This document shows, one piece after another, positions 52,800 through 61,878 of a stretch of DNA of 62,813 bases. Below the pieces are notes generated by a model that searched no databases, was not told the DNA's origin, and saw only the letters and a program-made list of their open reading frames with translations. Origin of the DNA: Verrucomicrobiota bacterium (GTDB taxonomy: Bacteria; Verrucomicrobiota; Verrucomicrobiia; Chthoniobacterales; UBA10450); the NCBI GenBank assembly GCA_003219415.1, contig QHOS01000030.1, positions 1-62,813 on the forward strand. Direction: 5' to 3'. Both the position numbers and the translations under genes were made by a program. Numbering within the stretch: position 1 is the first letter of the stretch; every line of letters starts with the position of its first letter.

Positions 52800-54926
52800 T
52801 CACGGTTTCTTTTCCTCGCAGAGCTTCTGGAAACTAGGGTCGCTACGCAAAGGATCCCATTTCGGATCGAGCCTTAGAAGCGCCGGCGTAAGGCAGTTAG
52901 TATATGGAATCTCCAAAAGACGCTGCAATCTTGGAATCGCGCGGTTTTTGTCGCCGACCATTGCCTCGACGGATGCCAAATTCTCTTCGTACCCAGGCCC
53001 ATCGACTGCATCCTTCCCACTTGGCAGCAGCGTGATCGCGCGCTCAGCTTCTTTTATCGATGCGTCTTTCTCGCCGAGCACAGCGTGAATTAGCGAAAGT
53101 ACGACCGCAAAAATCGCGTTATTCGTGTCTTTCTTAGAGAGCGTATCCAGCGCAGGCAGCAATTGTTGAGCAGTGGCTCTCGCCCCGGTAATGTCGCCGA
53201 CACATTGCTGGGCCAAAGCCAGAAACATCTGATCAGCGAGCCTTTCAACGTCGGGCAGATCGCGAGATTCAGTGAGCCGGGTATGAATCAATCGAATGGC
53301 CTCATCGCAATGTCGCTCTAGAAATAATTGGTTCGTCTTCGTTAGGAAGGCATTAAACGAAGGGGTCTGTGCGTTTATCCCACCTAGCAACTTTCCGGCT
53401 TGTTCCAGGTTGCCCTGGGCCTGATAAATTTTTGCTTCGGACGCGACGGTATCGAGGCCATTCGGAACAATGTCCAACACTCTATCGTACGTTTTTAGCG
53501 CAGCCGGAAATTGCCGAAGCATCGCGTAAGTTTCTGCCGCCAAGCTTAGCCATTGAATATTGCGCGGATCGAGCGTGAGAGTTTGCTCCCAGTAAGCAAC
53601 GCTTTGATCCCAGTGTCCTTGTCTTCGAGCGATTAGGGCGAGCGCAGCAGGGACATCGCTGCTGCCCGGCAAAAGCTCCCGGACGCGGCCGAACGTCGCT
53701 TTGGCAAGCTCGTAATCCCGCAGTACCCAATATTGGTAATAAGCCTGCGCGAGCAAGGTTTCGGGCGAATTGGGTTGGAGTCTTTGCGCGCTTTTTAAGG
53801 CCCGCTCCGCCGCGTCACGACGAGCGGTGGTTCTATCTAGACCACCGAAGTACACCTGAGCGTTCGCACGAGAAAGTCTGGCCCATGCCACCGCAAAAGC
53901 TGGGTCAAGCTGCACCGCCCGCTCGTAAAAGCCGACGACCCTTTCTGAATCGTCTGGAGAGGAGGTCGTGCGCGCTTCAAGAGCCAAGCCCCGGAGGTAC
54001 GCGTCGTACGCCTCTGAATTGTTTGTTGGCTTGACCGCCAACGCTTGTTGCTCGCGACCAGTGAGCTTGGCTTGCAATGCGTCGGCGATTGCTTTCGCTA
54101 CTTCGCTCTCGACACCGAAGATGTCAGTAAGCTTGCGGTCGAAGGTATCAGCCCACAAATGCGAATCGCTGGCCGCCTGGATCAGCTGGACGTTGACGCG
54201 CACCTGATCGGCGGCTTTCTGGACACTGCCTTCCAGGATGTTCGCTACGCCAAGCTGCTTCGCGATCTCGGACAGATTTTCAGGCGCGCTCTTGTAATGC
54301 TGGGTTGATGTACGCGAGATCACTTTCAAATCCGCGATCTTCGCGAGCCGCGTCAGTATCTCCTCCTGGATGCCCTCTGCAAAGTAAGCGTTCGCTTTGT
54401 CCTCGCTCAGGTTCTCGAAGGGCAAAACCGCGATCGACTTGTCCGAAATTGACGAAGCTGTAGCCGCCTTGCTCTGTCGAGGCGCTGTCTTACTTCCAGC
54501 GCTGTAGCGACCGAGAAAAAATAACGCGAGCGAAATCGCCGCGCCGATAACAACGACGTAAATCCAGGCATGCTTTTTTGGAACGCGCTCACCGGAGCGA
54601 TCGACATCTTCTGTGCGTTTCAGTCCCTCCGGCGTCAACTCAAAGGCCCATGCAATCACCAGCGCGATGGGAAAGCCGATCACGATCGTCAGCACGATCA
54701 ATCGCAAGGCCCAATTTGGAACATCGAAAAGCGGAAAGACCTGCGCGATGCCTTGAGCGAGAGCCCAGCCGGCAACCGCGTATGCGACCGCGACTTTGTA
54801 AACGTTGCGCCGCTTCAGCTCGGCGAAGAAATTTCTTGGATTCACTCTGCGCGCCTTCACGAAGCGCTCGTCACGCCACCACCCTACCTTTTTGCGCGTG
54901 ACTTGAAAAGCGCATGCAATACGCAA
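52800..54926 (-). CDS. TolB-like / TPR membrane protein without a cyclase domain (paralog E)
   Basis: The product has up to 708 residues; a shorter start at GTG near 54845 (VNPRNFFAELKRRNVYKVAV) is likely. The N-terminus carries a charged segment and two to three membrane helices (VAYAVAGWALAQGIAQVFPL; LIVLTIVIGFPIALVIAWAF; IYVVVIGAAISLALFFLG) instead of the cyclase. Then come the TolB/FlgO-like domain (SIAVLPFENLSEDKANAYFA, NILEGSVQKAADQVRVN) and about seven TPRs. The C-terminal part resembles paralogs B-D. The LKRRNVYKVAVAYAV block is typical of this widespread family, in which the N-terminal module is exchangeable. It probably forms membrane-bound scaffolds. Confidence 0.85.
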   Translation of the reverse strand: MRIACAFQVTRKKVGWWRDERFVKARRVNPRNFFAELKRRNVYKVAVAYAVAGWALAQGIAQVFPLFDVPNWALRLIVLTIVIGFPIALVIAWAFELTPEGLKRTEDVDRSGERVPKKHAWIYVVVIGAAISLALFFLGRYSAGSKTAPRQSKAATASSISDKSIAVLPFENLSEDKANAYFAEGIQEEILTRLAKIADLKVISRTSTQHYKSAPENLSEIAKQLGVANILEGSVQKAADQVRVNVQLIQAASDSHLWADTFDRKLTDIFGVESEVAKAIADALQAKLTGREQQALAVKPTNNSEAYDAYLRGLALEARTTSSPDDSERVVGFYERAVQLDPAFAVAWARLSRANAQVYFGGLDRTTARRDAAERALKSAQRLQPNSPETLLAQAYYQYWVLRDYELAKATFGRVRELLPGSSDVPAALALIARRQGHWDQSVAYWEQTLTLDPRNIQWLSLAAETYAMLRQFPAALKTYDRVLDIVPNGLDTVASEAKIYQAQGNLEQAGKLLGGINAQTPSFNAFLTKTNQLFLERHCDEAIRLIHTRLTESRDLPDVERLADQMFLALAQQCVGDITGARATAQQLLPALDTLSKKDTNNAIFAVVLSLIHAVLGEKDASIKEAERAITLLPSGKDAVDGPGYEENLASVEAMVGDKNRAIPRLQRLLEIPYTNCLTPALLRLDPKWDPLRSDPSFQKLCEEKKP

Positions 54927-55200
54927 AACGCTTCAGCCTAACTGACTCTGCCCAAGTGATGCGGTTTTGCGCCCGGATCGTCTATTGAACGTCGAACGCT
55001 GATTACTGATTCGATGCGTATTAGACACCTCCGTGTCGATTCTTAAAGTGCTCTGAAAACTGGAATGTACCTGTCTGAGAATTGCTTATACAAGGCGGCC
55101 TGCAAACGTAGCGTCTAATTCGACGTCTAACGCAGTCTTTTGATAAAGAGCCTTTCCGACCAGCATTTCCAAGGCATTTTCGCAGGCGGCAATGACTAGT

Positions 55201-55294
55201 CCGATAATCCGAAAACTCCAATAATCTATTTTCGGATATTCGGAGTAAACGTTCTCCGATAATCCGGTAATCCTTTAGGATACCGGATAATCGG
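55201..55294. repeat. Iteron-like repeats, candidate replication or attachment region
   Basis: CCGATAATCCG occurs at 55201 and 55256 and CCGGATAATCGG at 55283; TTCGGATATTCGGAG lies between. The last two sites form a near-palindrome over about 40 bases. They lie within 50 bp downstream of the RepA-like gene, where plasmid-type origins carry iterons. A 112-codon minus-strand frame (55359-55021) crosses them but looks accidental. The wider gap 54927-55339 holds nothing else. Confidence 0.45.
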
Positions 55295-55339
55295 ACGAAC
55301 TGCGGAAATGAGGCTGCCCCCCGCCCGCTTGGGGCGCGG

Positions 55340-56437
55340 TCATGCGATTTTTTGCTCATGGGGCGCCGCTTCCCGTAATTTAGATTCTCCAGTCATCGGA
55401 TTGAATACGTGAACCTTCGGCTTGCGGAACCATGTCCTGCCTCTGGCCTCTACGCAATCCTCTGCTATTGCTTGGTTTTTCAATTTGGCGAATGTTGAGG
55501 CCGCAAAACCCTCTTGTTTAATCGCAGCCGCTTGCCATTCGCCGGTAGTCATTCCATCGGTTAAGCAACTGACGACGGCAGCAACGGTATACTTCGCCTT
55601 CGCACCCACTTTGCTCTTCAATCTTTTCGGATCAAGCTCGTCGGCGAGTTTCATAAGGGGGTATCCCCATCGCATAACAAACGGAGCGGGGGCACGCAGG
55701 TTTCTAAGTGTCGCCTCCACGACGAACGCGTTTTCTTCTTCATGCGGAGTGATAGTGATGATGCCGTCCGCATGACGCGCGAACACGCCACTGCCGCTCG
55801 CGCGATCGAGCTGCTCCTTGCTGGACGCCAGCCCCTTCGCAAAATGGTGGCTGTAGATCACAGCGGCGCCAGTCTGCTCGGCGAGGGTTTCGAGCGGGTT
55901 TAAGAACTCCGCCATTTCACCAGCGGCATTCTCATTTCTCCCGTTCATTAGTTTGTAGATCGGGTCGAAAATTATCATTGCATAACCCTCCCCTCGGCAA
56001 CGCTCGATGATCTTTGGCATGAGTAGTTTTATATCTGCCGCATGGCCTCGAAGATTCCAGAGATCGAAATTTCGAAGCGGTCGCGTCACGGACTTAGCGT
56101 CCGACAAAACAAGTAGTCGGTTTTGAAAAAAAGGCGCCGAAATCTCGAAGTTCAGATACAAGACACGACCTAGTACAACGTCTTTCCCCCACCACTGGAC
56201 CCCGTGGGAGACGCTGAGTCCGAGGTCCATTAGAGTGAAGGTCTTGAAGCTCTTGCTGCCGCCTGAAAACATCGTCAGCGTGCTTTGGTGTATCATGCCC
56301 TGCACCAACTCAGCCGGCATCTCCTGCGGTTGGTCGAGGAATTGTTCAGCACTAACAATTTCCGGTAGCTCCGCTTCGGGCTGACGCAGACTCGGAATGG
56401 CATCCGTATTCCACTCGTTTGTAGCTTCTGTGCTCAT
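55340..56437 (-). CDS. RepA/DnaB-like AAA ATPase of the element
   Basis: The start is ATG 56437, overlapping the upstream stop as ATGA; a longer frame reaches 56578. Residues about 45-290 are a RecA-fold ATPase with Walker A variant FSGGSKSFKT, Walker B MIIFDPIYKLM and VIYSHHFAKG in the sensor position. This is AAA_25, as in RepA/RSF1010-type hexameric helicases. The C-terminal 90 residues (YTVAAVVSCLTDGMTTGEWQ) look like a winged helix. It probably unwinds DNA at the element origin together with the primase-like product. Its 3' end is next to the iterons. Confidence 0.8.
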   Translation of the reverse strand: MSTEATNEWNTDAIPSLRQPEAELPEIVSAEQFLDQPQEMPAELVQGMIHQSTLTMFSGGSKSFKTFTLMDLGLSVSHGVQWWGKDVVLGRVLYLNFEISAPFFQNRLLVLSDAKSVTRPLRNFDLWNLRGHAADIKLLMPKIIERCRGEGYAMIIFDPIYKLMNGRNENAAGEMAEFLNPLETLAEQTGAAVIYSHHFAKGLASSKEQLDRASGSGVFARHADGIITITPHEEENAFVVEATLRNLRAPAPFVMRWGYPLMKLADELDPKRLKSKVGAKAKYTVAAVVSCLTDGMTTGEWQAAAIKQEGFAASTFAKLKNQAIAEDCVEARGRTWFRKPKVHVFNPMTGESKLREAAPHEQKIA

Positions 56438-57327
56438 TGAATCACCGCCGAATTGAAATACAGGACGGGTTGCCTGCCACTGGGCACGTTGTCGATCCCT
56501 GCTGACTTTAGTGCATCGCTCGCTTTGCCATCCGCTCGTTTGCCATCCGGCATTCTCACGAACTGACTGCGCGACCATGTCTTCGAATCCGCTCCGAGTG
56601 AAACTGCATAGTCGAAGAACCTTTTTACCTTGTCTTCACCTTGCCCTTCACAGAAAAACCAGCCGTGAGCCGATTTTGAGCCGCTGAACACAACTAATGC
56701 TAACGACGGCGCGAACAGCGCTAGATGCCAAAGCAATGCCGCTTGCTGATCCAGCGTGCCACGATCAAACTCGACGACAAGAAACCGGCGAGGGCCAGTG
56801 TTCGATTCGCTGTGATAAGACGGCTTTCCTTGTTTTGTTCGCCCCTTCTGCGCAGACATCGGCGAGGGAACAATGAGCGATCGCCCGTGCAAGTGCCCGC
56901 GCCAAGCCTCTCTTTTAGCTGTGGAGAACTGATTGCTTGCCTTACCGATACAGAGCCACGGGTTGCCGGGAAACAGCAAATCGATGAACATTTCCGTTCT
57001 GCTTTGTTCGACGAACTGAATAGGCACAGGCGAGTGCGAAACAAGTTCGACTAGCGTTGGTCCGCTGCTTGAAATCTTGGAGATTGCTGCTCGATTCACC
57101 AGAGACCAGCGCGGACCTGGACGGCTGCGTTCTCCGCGCGCGGATTGCAGCGCGTCAATGATTTCGCGCGGATACGGATCGCGCGTCATTAACAATTCGA
57201 TTTCCGGCTCAGCCTGCTCGTTCGACCAGCCCGCATCAACGAGCCTGCAAGCTGCGTAGTATATCCAAGTGTGAACGCCCTCGCCAGGGGCGGGGCACGG
57301 CTTCAAACGAGATATAGTTGTCAACAT
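56434..57327 (-). CDS. Primase-like protein of the element
   Basis: The product has 297 residues. The N-terminal 80 residues (PCPAPGEGVHTWIYYAACRL, AEPEIELLMTRDPYPREIID) resemble the alpha-helical PriCT-type domain. The rest contains LVVFSGSKSAHGWFFCEGQG, the hallmark of bifunctional primase/polymerase catalytic cores where the His takes part in metal or phosphate binding, and FLVVEFDRGTLDQ with two acidic residues. WSRSQFVRMPDGKR follows as in that family. It would prime replication of the element. It overlaps both neighbouring genes, so all three form one operon. Confidence 0.7.
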   Translation of the reverse strand: MLTTISRLKPCPAPGEGVHTWIYYAACRLVDAGWSNEQAEPEIELLMTRDPYPREIIDALQSARGERSRPGPRWSLVNRAAISKISSSGPTLVELVSHSPVPIQFVEQSRTEMFIDLLFPGNPWLCIGKASNQFSTAKREAWRGHLHGRSLIVPSPMSAQKGRTKQGKPSYHSESNTGPRRFLVVEFDRGTLDQQAALLWHLALFAPSLALVVFSGSKSAHGWFFCEGQGEDKVKRFFDYAVSLGADSKTWSRSQFVRMPDGKRADGKASDALKSAGIDNVPSGRQPVLYFNSAVIQ

Positions 57328-57581
57328 TTCGCTGCCTCCACCGATAAACCGCGCAGATACGCGAGCACTTGATCGAACGGGATCAAAGTAGTGCCGCGGA
57401 TATTGCCGCGCTTGCGAAGCCGGACCAGCCGGCTTGTCCCGGCCTTTTCCAATTCGTAATACGTTGTTCGGGGGAGACCAAAATATGGATCTCTCACGCC
57501 GGATTTCGGAAGCCTGAAGAATTCAGGCTTTGGGTGAACGGTCTGCGCGTCGCGCGAACCGGAATCTGGGGAATTTAACAT
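57321..57581 (-). CDS. Excisionase-like DNA-binding protein
   Basis: The product has 86 residues. The core YFGLPRTTYYELEKAGTSRL and then VRLRKRGNIRGTTLIPFDQV has the winged-helix order of MerR/AlpA/Xis-type proteins, with the usual R-G-x-T-L-I-P hairpin and a final hydrophobic helix. It should bind near the attachment site at ssrA, 300 bp away, and help excision or control the operon behind it. It overlaps the primase-like gene by 7 bp. The N-terminal 35 residues are disordered. Confidence 0.7.
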   Translation of the reverse strand: MLNSPDSGSRDAQTVHPKPEFFRLPKSGVRDPYFGLPRTTYYELEKAGTSRLVRLRKRGNIRGTTLIPFDQVLAYLRGLSVEAAKC

Positions 57582-57883
57582 AACAACACACTTTCTTAAG
57601 ACTTAGATGACCCGCTCCGAAAGTCGCAGCAAGCCACCTCTTTTCTCTGTCACCCAGTGAACTCCTGAAGCGTTAGTGCTCAGGCACTGGGCATCGCGTG
57701 TCGTATGTTCAGATGCTCGGCTGATATTTCGTCAGCAAAAAGCGAGCGTCGTAATTTCGTTTATTGCGCCGCGAAGTTCAACGAATATTATGGAGATTCG
57801 GCAAACAATTCTGCGGAACATCGCCGAACGTGTTGCCAGAATCGTTGTCAGTTCGAGGAAATTCGGGGCGATTTACCTACGAA

Positions 57884-58238
57884 GTGGAGGCGAGGGGAGT
57901 TGAACCCCTGTCCTCGTCGCTATCCACGCAAACATCTACATGTTTATCCGACGATAAATTCTGAGGAGCCAAGCCATGCGCCGGCACACTGCCGGCTCCC
58001 GAGCGTCCACAAAATCGATTCACGAACCGGCGTGGTCGCTCCACCGATTCGCCAGCCTGCTGTCCACGTTTGCCGCCGTAGCAGGCGTCCCACGGCAAAC
58101 GTCACGGTCAATTAAGCCGCGAGAGCGAGACCTTCGTTGTCTGCGTTTGTTTTTTGGTCCGGTTTTTAACGAGGCCAACGAACCATCCTCGACATGCCGT
58201 CTGCGCTTCCAACGATGAGTCGAAGCCAGTACGCCCCC
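57884..58238 (-). ncRNA. ssrA: Transfer-messenger RNA
   Basis: The tRNA-like ends are clear: 5' GGGGGCGTACTGGCTTCGAC and 3' GGGGTTCAACTCCCCTCGCC with TCCA, whose GGGGGCG and CGCCTCC pair as the acceptor stem. CCA is not encoded. The tag reading frame ends NADNEGLALAA and then TAA (at about 58112), the usual hydrophobic -ALAA degron. The resume codon cannot be fixed by eye. The one-piece form is about 355 nt. It rescues stalled ribosomes by trans-translation with SmpB. The accessory element described here abuts its 3' end. The plus-strand frame over it that reads EARGVEPLSS is an artefact. Confidence 0.95.
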
Positions 58239-58334
58239 TCTTTTTTGTGCTTGAACAGATACCTCTTTTTGGGGTCTTATGCAACAGGAACGCGAGATTT
58301 CGCAGAGGCGCGGCTCTAAAGTATAATTCCGGGA

Positions 58335-59288
58335 ATGGCGATTGAAATGACTGCTCGATCCTTGGCCGATACGCAACAGGCGGATATGTCTTCGGGTGAA
58401 GCAATTCAGCCCAGGGAACTTTCGGGGCTTCCCGAGAGGTCGATACCGGTCTCGCGATTCTTGCGGCGCTCTCTGCGGTGGACGCGCCGAAACTTCAGTA
58501 GTCGCGCGAAGTTGCTTTCAGGTGGGGAGGTCCTCATTCTTTCAGCGCCAAAAAGCGGACGCACATGGATCCGGACATTTCTTTGTGCTTACTTATGCAA
58601 GCGGCATGGTCTTGAGTTCACCCTGCAGCCCGGGCGATACGATCATCCGGGATTTCCCCGGGTAATATTCTCCCACGATCGTTTTGAGCATCGGACAAAG
58701 GGCAATCGCTGGGACCGCTTGCGCGGCAAATATCTCGTTCCGAGAAGAGAACTTCGAAAAGCCAAGATTATCCTGCTCGTGCGGGACCCCCGGGACTGTT
58801 TCGTTTCGCTTTATTTACAAATGACGCGCCGCGATCCCAGCGCGGATGCAGCGTTGAAGCAAAAATCTGTCAGTGAACTCCTGCGCGACAAGAGATTTGG
58901 AATCCGCGGCATTGTTTGCGCAATGAACGACTGGCTTGACGAATTCTCAGGACGCAAGGATTTCACGATCATCCGGTACGAGGCGTTGCGGGCATCTCCA
59001 GCCGAACATTTTCGAGACCTGCTTGCCGTGGTCGGCGAAACAACGCCGGATATGTCGATATTTCAGGAGGCACTTGAGTTTTCTCGTTTTGAGAACATGC
59101 AAAAATTGGAAGCAGCCGGCGTTTTTGATTCCAAGATTCTGCATCCGGGTGACGTACGCGATCCGGAGTCGTTCAAAGTGCGTCGCGGAAAAGTAGGTGG
59201 TTATCGGGAGTATCTTTCGGCCGAGGATCTAGAGTATGCTGCGGATGCATTGATGAAGCTTGATCGCCGGTTCGGCTATAGCTCCTAA
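58335..59288 (+). CDS. PAPS-dependent sulfotransferase
   Basis: The product has 317 residues. The 5'-phosphosulfate loop is LILSAPKSGRTWIRTFL and the 3'-phosphate site is ILLVRDPRDCFVSLYLQMTR, with the conserved Arg and Ser. RRGKVGGYREYLSAEDLEYA near the end is the R-x-G-x-x-G-x-W-like loop that holds PAPS, with Tyr in place of Trp. There is no membrane helix, so it is cytosolic. It transfers sulfate from PAPS to an alcohol or phenol; the acceptor is unknown. The N-terminal 50 residues are probably disordered and ATG 58335 may not be the true start. The following genes concern sulfur uptake, which fits. Confidence 0.85.
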   Translation: MAIEMTARSLADTQQADMSSGEAIQPRELSGLPERSIPVSRFLRRSLRWTRRNFSSRAKLLSGGEVLILSAPKSGRTWIRTFLCAYLCKRHGLEFTLQPGRYDHPGFPRVIFSHDRFEHRTKGNRWDRLRGKYLVPRRELRKAKIILLVRDPRDCFVSLYLQMTRRDPSADAALKQKSVSELLRDKRFGIRGIVCAMNDWLDEFSGRKDFTIIRYEALRASPAEHFRDLLAVVGETTPDMSIFQEALEFSRFENMQKLEAAGVFDSKILHPGDVRDPESFKVRRGKVGGYREYLSAEDLEYAADALMKLDRRFGYSS

Positions 59289-59457
59289 GAGAATCTCACA
59301 CCGCAGATTCACGCCAGCGCTCCTCGCAACGGCCAGTCGTTTCTGATTCCGGCTTGGCGCTGCCAAGCAAGCCGGAGCCGGAAAGGCGGTGCCGCGACGA
59401 CATCAGTTGGGATCGAGCGGTGTTCTGACCCCAGTTGCGGGGAGGTCCAAAAAGTGC

Positions 59458-59542
59458 TTGCATTCTATTTCCTATTGAATTAGTAGAGTTTCAAAATCAT
59501 ATTAGTTTAGTAGACATTGAACGAATGAATGGAGGACTAAAC
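59458..59542 (+). promoter_or_regulatory. AT-rich promoter with repeated TTAGTAGA
   Basis: TTGCAT (59458) is followed after 17 bases by TAGTAG as possible -35/-10. TTAGTAGA occurs twice, at about 59480 and 59507, in a strikingly AT-rich stretch within GC-rich surroundings. GGAGG then precedes ATG 59543. It could be the operator for the Rrf2 regulator encoded next; this is inference. Confidence 0.4.
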
Positions 59543-59809
59543 ATGAAACCGATAGTCGGATCGATTTGCTTGGCTTTATTCTGCAGCGGCTTGGCTTGGT
59601 TCGAATATGAGATGGTGCTGCGCTTCGGGAGTATGCCGATTCTCTTTGCGGTGGCGTCTGTTTTGAGCGCGTTCTTGGTCGCCCTGCTTCGCGCGCCGGA
59701 GGGCGATGAGCGCCCTGATGGATTTCATGTTCGAACGCGTAACCGACGGTTCAGTAATATTCGCCGCATCCGGTTATTGCAACCTGAACGTGCCCGAAGA
59801 TGGCGTTGA
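59543..59809 (+). CDS. Small two-helix membrane protein
   Basis: ATG 59543 follows GGAGG at 9 bases; an earlier ATG at 59525 is less well placed. The 88-residue product has two helices (IVGSICLALFCSGLAWFEYE and FGSMPILFAVASVLSAFLVA) and a basic C-terminal tail rich in Arg. It is the first gene of the sulfur-related operon and is followed 31 bp later by the regulator. No family is recognised. Confidence 0.5.
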   Translation: MKPIVGSICLALFCSGLAWFEYEMVLRFGSMPILFAVASVLSAFLVALLRAPEGDERPDGFHVRTRNRRFSNIRRIRLLQPERARRWR

Positions 59810-59840
59810 AGTTCCGAGCGAAGCGCTCGTAGCGCAAGAC

Positions 59841-60449
59841 ATGAAACTTTCCAAACGCGGCGAATATGCGCTTCGCGCGCTAATCGATCTCGGAATCGCT
59901 TCCGAACTCGGTTGGCCCATGCTGCAGGTAAGTGAGCTCGCGGCAAAAGAAAAACTGCCAATCAAATTTCTCGAGCAGATTTTTATGCAGCTCAAGGCGG
60001 CCGGGTATGTGAAAAGCAGACGCGGGAAGTTTGGCGGTTACTCACTTGCACGGCCGATGAGCAGGATAAAATTCGGCGCCGTCATTCGATTGATCGACGG
60101 GCCGCTGGCGCCGATCCGGTGTGTGAGCACCACGTCCTACGCGCGCTGCTCCTGCCCGGATGAAGTGCACTGCGGTCTGCGAATGTTGATGTTTGACGTC
60201 CGAAACGCAATCAGCGCAATCCTCGATCGCTTCACTCTTGCAGATATCGTACAGATCACGCTGCGCAAATATCGTCGCGATAAAGTCGCGCCGCCTTTCC
60301 GTGATCGATCGATTCCACTGGCGTCCATCTTGGCCAAAAAGGGCGATTCGCTGGTCCATGGCAAAAGCAAGGTGGAGGCATTGAAGCAAGTTTCAGGGTC
60401 TCGAGGGAGCCAGTCACAAAACGGCCGCGGGAAGACCGCGGCTAAATAG
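59841..60449 (+). CDS. Rrf2-family transcriptional regulator, probable Fe-S sensor
   Basis: ATG 59841 (MKLSKRGEYALRALIDLGIA) gives the exact Rrf2 start; a longer frame from 59706 overlaps the gene before and is ignored. The winged helix includes LPIKFLEQIFMQLKAAGYVK and SRRGKFGGYSLARPMSRIKF. The cluster-binding region has RCVSTTSYARCSCPDEVHCG, with four Cys. It should bind DNA as a dimer in response to Fe-S or O-acetylserine status. The position in front of a porin and an ABC solute-binding protein suggests control of sulfonate or related uptake. The C-terminal 60 residues are a basic, disordered extension. Confidence 0.88.
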   Translation: MKLSKRGEYALRALIDLGIASELGWPMLQVSELAAKEKLPIKFLEQIFMQLKAAGYVKSRRGKFGGYSLARPMSRIKFGAVIRLIDGPLAPIRCVSTTSYARCSCPDEVHCGLRMLMFDVRNAISAILDRFTLADIVQITLRKYRRDKVAPPFRDRSIPLASILAKKGDSLVHGKSKVEALKQVSGSRGSQSQNGRGKTAAK

Positions 60450-60458
60450 GAGAAAAAG

Positions 60459-61844
60459 ATGTCGATTAGAAAGCATTTTTTTAGCCAGATCAGCGTTGTC
60501 GTTTCGATACTGCTGTTAACAACGATCCAACCGCTGGCTGCGGAAAGCCCCTCCGACGCCAAGCGCATCGAGGAACTCGAGCGCACGGTTGCCGAGCTCA
60601 AAAAGGAAGTCGCCGAGTTAAAGAAGAAAGAGACTACGTCTGTCTCTGAGGGGAAAATGAAAACCAAAATCAGTTATGACGGAAAGACCTATGTGGAAAA
60701 GGCGGTGGTCGAAGAAGCGAAAACGCCGATTTACGTCCAGCAGCGGGGACCGGAGTTAAAGCTTGTACTCGGCGGGTTCGTTCAGGTGAATTTTGAAGAT
60801 GGCGACGTCTCCGCCTTCGAAGGCCGGTTTGGCCAGACTGCGATAAAAGATCGGTTTCGGCTGCGACGGGCGCGGATCAATTTGACTGGCGACTTTGCGG
60901 AGCAATTCGACTTTAAAATGGAAGGCGATTTTGGGCAGAGCGATGGTACTTCCGGCAACAGGACCGCCTTTTCCGCAACAGACATTTGGGTCAACTGGCA
61001 TCAAATCCCAGCGCTACAAGTCAAGGTCGGTCAGTATAAAGCGCCATTTGGCCTGGAGCAGCTGACGCCTGATACTAGCTTGCTCACGATCGAACGCACG
61101 TTGCCAACTGGCGCAATCACGCCAGATCGGCAAATCGGTGCTGAACTTTGGGGAAAACCATTCACCAGCATTTGGCCTGAGCAGAAGGACCTGCTGACCT
61201 ACTACGCGGGCATTTTCAACGGCAACGGTCGCAACATCACCGTCAACGACAACAACAACTTTATGTTTGTGGGTCGTCTGGAGTTGCAGCCGTTTAAAGG
61301 TAAAATCGCTGGTCAGAAGTCCTTTCTTAAGCTGGGCGGTGACGTGCTCAACAGCCGTGATGAACAAGGGGTGAATATCTCGCAGTCGAGCAACTTGCTG
61401 GTAAACGACGATGGTTCTCTCTCGCCCTTTGTCCTACCTAGCGCGGATCAAAGAACGGCTTGGAGCGTGGACGCCTGGCTCGAGGTGGGTCCCTTTGATT
61501 TAATCGGTGAATACCTCCAGGAACGCGTACAAGGTCGCACCGTAAACGGAGTGCCTCCCGAGTTCGCCAACTTCACGACCGACGGATTCTATGTAACGGG
61601 CGCTTATTTCCTGATCCCGAAGAAGCTGCAGGCTGTGGTTCAATGGCAGTATTTAAACCCCGGGCAAAAGGGAAACGACGGGCTCTATTCGATCCTGGGA
61701 GGCCTCAATTACTACATCCATGGAGACGATCTGAAGCTGATGGTCAACTACATTCATACCTGGTCGGATTTTCGCCAAGCGAATCCTGAATTTGGGGAAG
61801 ACCAATTCGATGAAGTGATCGGGCGTGTTCAACTAATGTTCTAG
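60459..61844 (+). CDS. Outer-membrane porin of the OprP/Porin_O_P type
   Basis: The product has 461 residues with a signal peptide (FSQISVVVSILLLTTIQPLA). Then comes a Glu/Lys coiled coil (RIEELERTVAELKKEVAELK) that should trimerise or reach the cell wall, followed by a barrel of about 16 strands with alternating hydrophobic residues (LVLGGFVQVNFEDGD, FRLRRARINLTGDFAEQFDF, KVGQYKAPFGLEQLTP). The final residue is Phe, as in barrel proteins recognised by BAM. It begins 9 bp after the regulator gene. It likely admits anions, here perhaps sulfonates or sulfate, given its operon. Confidence 0.88.
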   Translation: MSIRKHFFSQISVVVSILLLTTIQPLAAESPSDAKRIEELERTVAELKKEVAELKKKETTSVSEGKMKTKISYDGKTYVEKAVVEEAKTPIYVQQRGPELKLVLGGFVQVNFEDGDVSAFEGRFGQTAIKDRFRLRRARINLTGDFAEQFDFKMEGDFGQSDGTSGNRTAFSATDIWVNWHQIPALQVKVGQYKAPFGLEQLTPDTSLLTIERTLPTGAITPDRQIGAELWGKPFTSIWPEQKDLLTYYAGIFNGNGRNITVNDNNNFMFVGRLELQPFKGKIAGQKSFLKLGGDVLNSRDEQGVNISQSSNLLVNDDGSLSPFVLPSADQRTAWSVDAWLEVGPFDLIGEYLQERVQGRTVNGVPPEFANFTTDGFYVTGAYFLIPKKLQAVVQWQYLNPGQKGNDGLYSILGGLNYYIHGDDLKLMVNYIHTWSDFRQANPEFGEDQFDEVIGRVQLMF

Positions 61845-61878
61845 ATCGAAGCAAACCGGATTGGAGCAAACGAAAAAT

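Larger units (their letters stand above)
55201..57883. mobile_element. Remnant of an integrative element at the 3' end of ssrA
   Basis: Three overlapping minus-strand genes (excisionase-like, primase-like, RepA-like ATPase) and iteron-like repeats lie directly beside the 3' end of ssrA, the classic integration site of genomic islands. No tyrosine integrase is present, so the left boundary is uncertain; the serine recombinase at 51.8 kb may or may not belong to it. The 300 bp between the excisionase-like gene and ssrA hold no gene. Confidence 0.5.

Noticed and set aside
57764-57964. Plus-strand ORF with EARGVEPLSS
   Set aside because: This is the antisense of the 3' end of ssrA; such peptides are common annotation artefacts over tRNA-like genes.
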